64,000 nucleotides of DNA from Actinomycetota bacterium. GTDB lineage: Bacteria > Actinomycetota > Geothermincolia > Fen-727 > Anoxymicrobiaceae. Position 1 is the first letter of the stretch; every line of letters begins with the position of its first letter. The notes beneath the pieces were generated by a model, which ran no database searches, was not told where the DNA came from, and worked only from the letters and a program-made list of their open reading frames with translations. The stretch spans positions 62,001-126,000 of the forward strand of contig JAHJCO010000008.1 of NCBI GenBank assembly GCA_018831265.1. The letters run 5' to 3'. This document shows, piece by piece, positions 58,085-64,000 of this stretch. Both the position numbers and the translations under genes were made by a program.

Positions 58085-59266
58085 CTATTCGACGTAAGGG
58101 CTCATCCCGGGCAGCACGATGCCAGCGAACCGGGAGAACGCGATGTTGGTGTTCATCTCCACGCTGGGCACCTTGTTGAAGATGACCACGATGGTGGCCC
58201 GGGTGGGTGGGTGATAATACGCGGACACGCCGTATCCGAAGGCGTTCCCGTCGTGCCCCACGAAGCCGGCGAAGTTCAGCAGACCGAGACCGTAGGTCCG
58301 CTGGCCCGTACCGTCGGTCGTGGTCTCCCACCGCAGCCGTTCGGCCTGCAGGCCGGGTTCGACCAGCCGGCCGTGGCCGAGCGCCTCGACCCATGTCTTC
58401 AGATCCCACAGGTTGGATATCATCGCGGCCGACCCCCCGCCCGCCGACGGGTCGAGGTTTGTCCAATCGACGAGGGCTCCGTCCAGCTCGTCGTACCCGG
58501 CGCTGTGGGGACCCTCGATCTCGGGGCCGTCGGGATACCTCGTGGCGCTCAGGCCCAGTGGTTTGATGACCCGGTTGGTCACCTCGACGGCGAGCGGCCG
58601 CCCGGTCAGGGCTTCGACCACCATGCCCAGCAGCACGTAGTTGGTGTTCGAGTAGCGCCACCCTGCTCCCGGCTCGAAGTAGGGAGGGTTGGCTACCGCG
58701 TAGGCGACCAGCTCCTCGGGCTTCCATTTGCGGAGGGGGTCCGAGGTGACCAGCTCGTCGAACTCCTGGTCGGAGACGAAGTCGAAGAGCCCGCTGGTGT
58801 GGTTCAGCAACTGCCGGATGGTGATGCCCTGCCCGCCCGGGAACCAGGGGATGAAAACGCCGAGCGGGTCCTCCAGGCTCATCTTTCCCTCACCCACAAG
58901 CTGAAGCACCACCGTTGCAACGTAGGTCTTGGTCATGCTACCGATACGCACCCTGTCCGACAGGTCCATCGGTGCCCCCGTGGCGATATCGGAGACCCCC
59001 CTCGCCTTGACCCAGGTCCCCTGGCCCGGGATCCAGATGCCGACCACCGCGCCGGGGACCTCCCCTTCGTCCATCACCCTCGTAAGGGTTTCCTCGAGGC
59101 GTCTCTCGACTTCCGGGCTGAACCTGGCGCCGTCCCGCGGTTCACGGTTGAACCCCATCATTCCGACGGAAAACCAGAGCGCGAAGATGAAGGTCACGAG
59201 GACCAGAAGCAGGGTTATCGCTTCCAGCCTGGCCATCTTCTTGAGCGTGTGAACGGCCATCGTCAT
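58085..59266 (-). CDS. Class C beta-lactamase-like serine hydrolase
   Basis: A 393-residue protein with one N-terminal membrane helix (AITLLLVLVTFIFALWFSV). The serine-lysine motif is IGSMTKTY, the tyrosine motif YSNTNY, and the third motif GHDGNAFGY. This places it among D-alanyl-D-alanine carboxypeptidase/esterase-type PBPs, working outside the cell. No linked regulator. I chose ATG 59266, shortly after GAGG. The 59267-59719 gap contains a possible promoter and nothing else I can support. Confidence 0.82.
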   Translation of the reverse strand: MTMAVHTLKKMARLEAITLLLVLVTFIFALWFSVGMMGFNREPRDGARFSPEVERRLEETLTRVMDEGEVPGAVVGIWIPGQGTWVKARGVSDIATGAPMDLSDRVRIGSMTKTYVATVVLQLVGEGKMSLEDPLGVFIPWFPGGQGITIRQLLNHTSGLFDFVSDQEFDELVTSDPLRKWKPEELVAYAVANPPYFEPGAGWRYSNTNYVLLGMVVEALTGRPLAVEVTNRVIKPLGLSATRYPDGPEIEGPHSAGYDELDGALVDWTNLDPSAGGGSAAMISNLWDLKTWVEALGHGRLVEPGLQAERLRWETTTDGTGQRTYGLGLLNFAGFVGHDGNAFGYGVSAYYHPPTRATIVVIFNKVPSVEMNTNIAFSRFAGIVLPGMSPYVE

Positions 59267-59615
59267 CGATCCTCGTTCGAGCCGATACTGCTCGGCGATG
59301 GAAGCGCCAACAGGCATCCGTGTCCGCAGCTTCCGCCGTCTACCTGCGAATCATCGTCAGTTGCCGTTCGGTTACCGTTAACGCCGGGTAAAAAGGTCGT
59401 TAAACTGTATGGGAGGTGGCAGGTTGGGCTCAGTCGAACTACGCATTCCATCATGACATCTCGGCCCCCCAGCCGGCACCGGGACTGATCCTGCAACGAA
59501 AAGGGCCCCTACAGACAGAGCCCCTATCCTAATCGTCAAACGGGGGGTCTCTCTTAAGGGCCGAACGGCGTTCGAGAGCCAGAAAAAAGCGGCGGATTCC
59601 CACGGGATCAACGGC

Positions 59616-59647
59616 TTGACAGAGGCGGTCCGCGGCGGGGATAGAAT
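59616..59647 (+). promoter_or_regulatory. Possible promoter of the flavoprotein reductase
   Basis: A consensus TTGACA and TAGAAT, 20 bp apart (longer than ideal), 73 bp before the start. Confidence 0.35.
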
Positions 59648-59719
59648 AGTATTCTTGGCGGCCCCAGGACCGGAGTGCCGGGCGCGCCGCCTGAGGAGCC
59701 GGACCACGGGAGGAGTCCG

Positions 59720-61651
59720 ATGCAGTTCGAGCACGTATTCGAGCCGTTCGAGTTCTCGGGAATCGAGATGCCCAACCACATCGTGATGCCCGCCATGCAC
59801 ATAGGGATGGCCTCCGAGGGGTTCATCTCGGAGGGCTTCACGGACTTCTACGAGGAGCGGGCCAAGGCCGGCCCGGGCCCGGGACTGATGATAGTCGGAG
59901 GGTGCTACGTCGAGAGGAGGGGGATGGGCGTCCCCAACTTCGTGGCCCTGGATGACGACCGGTACATCCCCAGCCTGAAGGTCTTCACCGACCGTATCCA
60001 CCGGCACGACACCCCGGTCGCCGCGCAGCTCTACCACGGCGGGAGGTACTCATTCGCCTCGCTGACGGGCGAGCCATCCATCAGCGCCTCGGCCGTCACC
60101 AGCAAGTTCACCGGCGAGACCCCCCACGCGCTCACCGAGGAGGAGATACTCGAGGTGCAGCGTCACTACGGGGAGGCCGCACGCCGGGCCCGCGACGCCG
60201 GCTTCGACGCCGGCGAGCTGATCTGCGCGGCGGGCTACCTGGTCAACCAGTTCCTATCTCCGCTGACCAACAAGCGTGAGGACCGCTACAACGGGGACAT
60301 CGGCGACCGAATGACGTTCATGCGGGAGACCATCGCCGCGATCAAGAAGGCGACCGGCCCCGAGTTCCCCTTGATATGCCGGCTCTCGGGCTCGGACTTC
60401 ATGGAGGGGAGCCACACCCTGAAGGAGTCCATGATCGTGGCGGCGGAGATGGAGCGCTGCGGTGTCGACATGATAAACGTGACCGGAGGCTGGCACGAGA
60501 CCAAGGTGCCCCAGATACCGATGGAGGTCCCCAGGGGCGCCTTCGTGTACCTCGCCGAGGGCATAAAGAGCGCGGTGGAGAAGATCCCCGTCGCCTCCAG
60601 CAACCGCATCAACACCCCCGAGCTCGCCGAGGAGATACTGGCGCTGGGCAGGGCGGACCTGGTCTGCATGGCCCGCCCCTTCATCGCCGACCCCAACATC
60701 CTGCGAAAGGCCTACGAGGGGCGTCCGGCCGACATACGGACCTGCATCGCCTGCAACCAGGGGTGCTTCGACCACGTGTTCCAGATCAAGCCCATCACCT
60801 GCACGCTCAATCCCAGGGTGAACCGGGAGAGGGAGACCGAGCTGGTGCCCGCCGGGACGCCAAGGAAGGTCCTGGTGGCCGGGGGAGGGCCCGCGGGGAT
60901 GGAGGCGGCCTGGGTCGCGGCGCACCGGGGCCACGAGGTGACGCTCTGCGAGGAGGACGGCCAGTTGGGAGGCCAGGGGGTGCTGGCGGCGATCCCGCCC
61001 GGGCGCGGGGAGTGGGCCGAGATGGTCCGGTACCTGCGGCGCCAGGTGGAAAGGAAAGGCGTGGACGTCCGGCTCAACACCCCGGTGACCCGCGGGCTGA
61101 TCAAAGACCTGCACCCGGATGTTCTGGTGGTCGCGACGGGCGCGCGCCAGATCGAGCCCCCCATCGAGGGAGCCGGCGGGGACAACGTGGTCTACGCCTG
61201 GGACGTGCTGACCGGCGACGAGGTCACGGGCGACAGGGTAGTGGTCGTGGGGGGCGGCGCGGTAGGGGTGGAGACCGCCACCCTGCTGGCCGAGCAGGGC
61301 AGGGACGTCACCGTGCTGGAGATGCTTGACAGGCTTGGCAGGGACATCGGCTACTCCAGCCGCTGGGTCATCCTGAAGGACGCCGCCCGCCTGGGGGTGA
61401 AGATGGTGGACTCGTGCTGCGTGGAGCGAATCACCCCCGACGGGGTGGTGGCCGACGTGCGGGCGAAGCCCGAGACCTTCGAGGCCGACACGGTGGTCAT
61501 CGCGGCGGGCTCCCGCCCCGACGACTCGCTGGAGGCGGCCCTGACAGAGATCCCCGAGTCGATCGAGGTCCACAAGATCGGCGACTGCGAGAAGCCTCGC
61601 AAGGCCCTGGACGCCATCCACGAGGCCTTCAACCTCGCCCTGACCCTGTAA
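59720..61651 (+). CDS. Old-yellow-enzyme-type 2-enoate/2,4-dienoyl-CoA reductase
   Basis: A 643-residue two-domain flavoprotein. Residues 1-370 are the FMN barrel (AAQLYHGGRYSF, GFDAGELICAAGYLVNQFLSP and RADLVCMARPFIADP). The iron-sulfur cluster motif is CIACNQGC...C. Residues 390-643 bind FAD and NAD(P)H (VAGGGPAGMEAAW and VVVGGGAVGVETA). These enzymes reduce C=C bonds of enoates or dienoyl-CoA in anaerobes. AGGAG precedes ATG 59720. Confidence 0.9.
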   Translation: MQFEHVFEPFEFSGIEMPNHIVMPAMHIGMASEGFISEGFTDFYEERAKAGPGPGLMIVGGCYVERRGMGVPNFVALDDDRYIPSLKVFTDRIHRHDTPVAAQLYHGGRYSFASLTGEPSISASAVTSKFTGETPHALTEEEILEVQRHYGEAARRARDAGFDAGELICAAGYLVNQFLSPLTNKREDRYNGDIGDRMTFMRETIAAIKKATGPEFPLICRLSGSDFMEGSHTLKESMIVAAEMERCGVDMINVTGGWHETKVPQIPMEVPRGAFVYLAEGIKSAVEKIPVASSNRINTPELAEEILALGRADLVCMARPFIADPNILRKAYEGRPADIRTCIACNQGCFDHVFQIKPITCTLNPRVNRERETELVPAGTPRKVLVAGGGPAGMEAAWVAAHRGHEVTLCEEDGQLGGQGVLAAIPPGRGEWAEMVRYLRRQVERKGVDVRLNTPVTRGLIKDLHPDVLVVATGARQIEPPIEGAGGDNVVYAWDVLTGDEVTGDRVVVVGGGAVGVETATLLAEQGRDVTVLEMLDRLGRDIGYSSRWVILKDAARLGVKMVDSCCVERITPDGVVADVRAKPETFEADTVVIAAGSRPDDSLEAALTEIPESIEVHKIGDCEKPRKALDAIHEAFNLALTL

Positions 61652-61678
61652 GCCCCGATTCTCCGCAAGGCTGGTCCC

Positions 61679-61719
61679 GGGGATTTTCGCATCGGCGTCT
61701 GGCACCAATGCGAAACCCT
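61679..61719. repeat. Hairpin TTTCGCAT/ATGCGAAA
   Basis: An 8-bp stem with outer GGG/CCC contacts, 30 bp after the reductase stop. Loop CGGCGTCTGGCACCA recalls the GTCAGRC repeat theme. Could act as a terminator or be a repeat remnant. A TATACT box (61746-61751) follows and may serve the regulator gene. Confidence 0.4.
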
Positions 61720-61782
61720 GAAGTCACGGCTCAAGCAAGTGGCGTTATACTCTTACAAGTCAACTTTCAGGTGGTGAGGAGC

Positions 61783-62478
61783 GTGGAGACCAGGCAGGAG
61801 AAGGTCCTCGTCGTGGACGACGAGGAGCACATAGTCGAGCTCGTCGAGCTGTACCTGGGCAAGGAGGGCTACCGGGTGGTCAGCGCGTACGACGGCGACG
61901 CCGCGATAGAGAAGTTCGGCGTCGAGAAGCCCGACCTGCTGGTCCTGGACATAATGCTCCCGGGACGCGACGGCCTGGACGTGCTCCGCGAGATACGAAA
62001 GACCTCGCAGGTGCCGGTGATCATGCTCACCGCCCGCGAGTCCGAGGTGGACAAGGTTGTCGGCCTGGAACTCGGCGCCGACGACTACCTCACCAAGCCT
62101 TTCAGCCCCCGCGAGCTGGTCGCCCGGGTCAAGGCGGTGCTCCGCCGGGTCAACCCGCCTGTCGAGGAGGAGCCCGTTATCTCAGTCGGGGGGCTGACCC
62201 TTGACACCGCCCGGCGAAAGGTCGAGGTCGAGGGCCTGGGCCAGGTCGAGCTGACCGCACGTGAGTTCGATCTCCTCTACGTGCTCGCCGCCAACCCCGG
62301 AATAGTCCTCAAGCGGGACCGGCTCATGGAGAAGGTCTGGGGCTACGAGTATATCGGGGACACCCGGACGGTGGACGTCTACATCAGGCACCTGCGGGAG
62401 AAGCTCGACGACGACGCGGACAACCCGCGTTTCATCGAGACCGTGCGCGGCGTGGGCTACCGCTTCAAGGCCGGCTAG
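61783..62478 (+). CDS. OmpR/PhoB-family response regulator
   Basis: A 231-residue regulator. Receiver: VLVVDDEEHIVELVELYL, phosphoacceptor Asp56 in LLVLDIMLPG, LTARES and the lysine in DDYLTKPF. Winged-helix DNA-binding domain: LTAREFDLLYVLAAN, VWGYEYIGDTRTVDVYI and TVRGVGYRF. Start GTG 61783, 61774 or 61771; the last residues before the receiver do not decide it. The kinase gene follows 6 bp later. Confidence 0.93.
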   Translation: METRQEKVLVVDDEEHIVELVELYLGKEGYRVVSAYDGDAAIEKFGVEKPDLLVLDIMLPGRDGLDVLREIRKTSQVPVIMLTARESEVDKVVGLELGADDYLTKPFSPRELVARVKAVLRRVNPPVEEEPVISVGGLTLDTARRKVEVEGLGQVELTAREFDLLYVLAANPGIVLKRDRLMEKVWGYEYIGDTRTVDVYIRHLREKLDDDADNPRFIETVRGVGYRFKAG

Positions 62479-62484
62479 GTAGAC

Positions 62485-63960
62485 GTGTTCAAGTCCCTGC
62501 GAACGCGGATCGTCGCCACCTACCTGCTGGTGGTTATCATCAGCCTCCTGCTGGCCAGCATATTCTTCGTCTTCTTCCTGACCCGCTATATCCGGGACCG
62601 GGAGCGCAGCGACCTGGTCCGCCAGGTCGGCGCGGTCGCCAACGACATCCGCCGGGTCAACGAGATCCTGACGACGGGCGGCACCCAGACCGAGCCGCAG
62701 TCGTCGCAGCCGGTAAGGACGCCGATCGCGGTGCAGGATGCGACCACCGGCCAGAAGCTGGTCACCAGCATCCTCTCAAACGAGTCGCAGGTCCTGGAGG
62801 CCAAGCTGGTCCTGACCACCGCTGACGGGTCGGTTGTGGCCGAGTCGCCCGGCAGGCCGGAGTTCGGCAGGCGGAACGCTCAGCTGCCGGCCGATATCTT
62901 CAGCGAGCAGGGGCCGCGCATCGTGCAGCGCTACTTCGCCAAGCTGGGGACCCAGTACCTGTTCGCGAGCGCGCCCACTACCATCAAGCCCGGGACCGGC
63001 GGTTACCTGCTGGCAATGAAGCCGGTGGAGGAGGTAAAGGGCATCGCCGGCTCACTGGTGTTCTACGTGGCTATCGCCGGCCTCATAGCCCTGGCCATCT
63101 CCATGGGGGTGGCGGCCTACCTCTCGGGCGCCATCACCCGACCGGTGCGCGAGGTCACCGCTGCCGCGCGAAGCATGGCTGTGGGTGACTATAGCCAGGA
63201 GGTGCCGGTGCGGGGCTCGGACGAGACGGCGGAACTCGCCCGTGACTTCAACGTGATGGCCGGGCGGGTGAGGACGGCCTACGAGCAGCAGCGGAACTTC
63301 GTGGGCAACGTCTCCCACGAGCTGCGCACCCCGCTGACCAGCATCGAGGGCTTCAGCCAGGCGCTCCTCGACGGCGTCACCCAGGGCCCGGAGGAGAGCC
63401 GGCGCTCGCTGGAGATCATCAACCAGGAGAGCAAGCGGCTGGTGCGGGTGCTGCGAGACCTGCTGTTGCTGTCGCAGATCGACGCGGGGGAGCTGCGTGG
63501 CGAGAAACGGGAGGCGGAGGTCACCGAGCTGCTCCGCAAGCTCGAGAGCATCTACGAGCAGAAGGCCGAGGAGTCGGGTGTCTCGCTCGGGGTGGAGGTG
63601 CCCGACTCCCCCCTCAAGGTCTACACCGACCCCGACCGCCTGGAGCGCGTCCTGGTCAACCTGCTGGACAACGCGTTCAAGTATACGCCGGAGGGGGGCG
63701 CCGTCTCGCTTTCGGCGGCGGCGACGTACGGGGCGGTGCGGATATCGGTGGCTGACAGCGGCCGGGGGATCGCACCGGAGATGCTGCCGAGTATCTTCGA
63801 GCGTTTCTACCGCGTGGAGAAGTCCCGTTCGACCAGGCACGGGGGCGCCGGGCTGGGGCTTTCGATCTGCCGCGAGCTGGTGGAGACGCTGGGGGGTACA
63901 ATATTGGTCCGGAGCCAGGTCGGCGTCGGGACGACGTTCACGGTGACCCTGCCGGCCTGA
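62485..63960 (+). CDS. Two-component sensor histidine kinase
   Basis: A 491-residue kinase with two membrane helices (residues 8-33 and about 192-215), an outer sensor domain of about 155 residues, HAMP, then VSHELRTPLTSIEGF with phospho-His278, and the ATPase N and G boxes (NLLDNAFKYTPEGG, DSGRGIAPEM, GAGLGLSIC). PhoR/BaeS-like. The signal is unknown. GTG start 62485. The last 40 bp of the window are non-coding. Confidence 0.94.
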   Translation: MFKSLRTRIVATYLLVVIISLLLASIFFVFFLTRYIRDRERSDLVRQVGAVANDIRRVNEILTTGGTQTEPQSSQPVRTPIAVQDATTGQKLVTSILSNESQVLEAKLVLTTADGSVVAESPGRPEFGRRNAQLPADIFSEQGPRIVQRYFAKLGTQYLFASAPTTIKPGTGGYLLAMKPVEEVKGIAGSLVFYVAIAGLIALAISMGVAAYLSGAITRPVREVTAAARSMAVGDYSQEVPVRGSDETAELARDFNVMAGRVRTAYEQQRNFVGNVSHELRTPLTSIEGFSQALLDGVTQGPEESRRSLEIINQESKRLVRVLRDLLLLSQIDAGELRGEKREAEVTELLRKLESIYEQKAEESGVSLGVEVPDSPLKVYTDPDRLERVLVNLLDNAFKYTPEGGAVSLSAAATYGAVRISVADSGRGIAPEMLPSIFERFYRVEKSRSTRHGGAGLGLSICRELVETLGGTILVRSQVGVGTTFTVTLPA

Positions 63961-64000
63961 GTAGTACTATACCCCGGGAGCCACGACGTACAATCACGAG

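Overview
The window is high-GC bacterial DNA, densely packed with genes. Its content points to an anaerobic or facultatively anaerobic bacterium. It carries a nine-gene V/A-type ATPase operon, an indolepyruvate:ferredoxin oxidoreductase pair (iorAB) next to a phenylacetate-CoA-ligase-like enzyme, a 2-enoate/2,4-dienoyl-CoA-reductase-type flavoprotein, hypA/hypB nickel insertion genes and a methylcobamide-methyltransferase-like protein. A glucosyl-3-phosphoglycerate synthase, cell-surface repeats of the WYLAEG type and many GTG/TTG starts fit best with a deep-branching anaerobic actinobacterium (Geothermincolia-like). That placement is inference from gene content; there is no rRNA gene in the window.

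Layout. 0-1.6 kb: end of a FAD-dependent dehydrogenase and two small zinc-ribbon membrane proteins. 1.8-7.3 kb: purine genes purA, purD-purE-purB-purS-purQ, followed by a PHP phosphoesterase. 8-12.3 kb: minus-strand zinc-finger membrane protein, B12-binding radical SAM protein with a strongly structured element just upstream, and an ApgM-like protein whose active site looks broken. 12.4-18.6 kb: a lipoprotein, then minus-strand lipid/one-carbon genes (uroporphyrinogen-decarboxylase-like methyltransferase, two acyl-CoA dehydrogenases, an acyl-CoA ligase). 18.7-25.2 kb is accessory in character: a thioredoxin-like lipoprotein that appears to need UGA read as selenocysteine, a secreted M14-type deacylase with four surface repeats, an M48 metalloprotease and a degenerate relative, tRNA-Ala and a secreted esterase. 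25.4-31.9 kb: small zinc ribbon, STAS protein, pcm, dolichol-phosphate-mannose-synthase-like enzyme, ADP-forming acyl-CoA synthetase subunit, uppP, hypA, hypB. 32-41.2 kb: ATPase operon H-I-K-E-C-F-A-B-D. 41.2-42.7 kb: an anti-sigma/ECF sigma pair. 42.9-46.7 kb: iorA, iorB, CoA ligase. 46.9-49.4 kb: glucosylglycerate pathway (gpgS, membrane protein, HAD phosphatase). 49.7-64 kb: a degenerate ADP-ribosylglycohydrolase, a GH-A-like protein, Nudix, radical SAM, beta-propeller lipoprotein, HAD, a third M48-like relative, amidohydrolase, serine hydrolase, flavoprotein reductase, and an OmpR-type two-component system.

The intergenic space is the unusual part. At least four families of dispersed palindromic repeats are present (27-nt and 29-nt units, 73-81-bp hairpins with compensatory changes between copies, and GGACTTCAGTCC-type palindromes). 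Several begin or end exactly at a stop codon. There are also four MITE-like elements of about 160-166 bp with terminal inverted repeats. No transposase, CRISPR array, rRNA or prophage was seen. The strongest single candidate for new biology is the UGA-containing thioredoxin-like lipoprotein at 18723-19172, with a bacterial-type SECIS hairpin placed correctly after the UGA.
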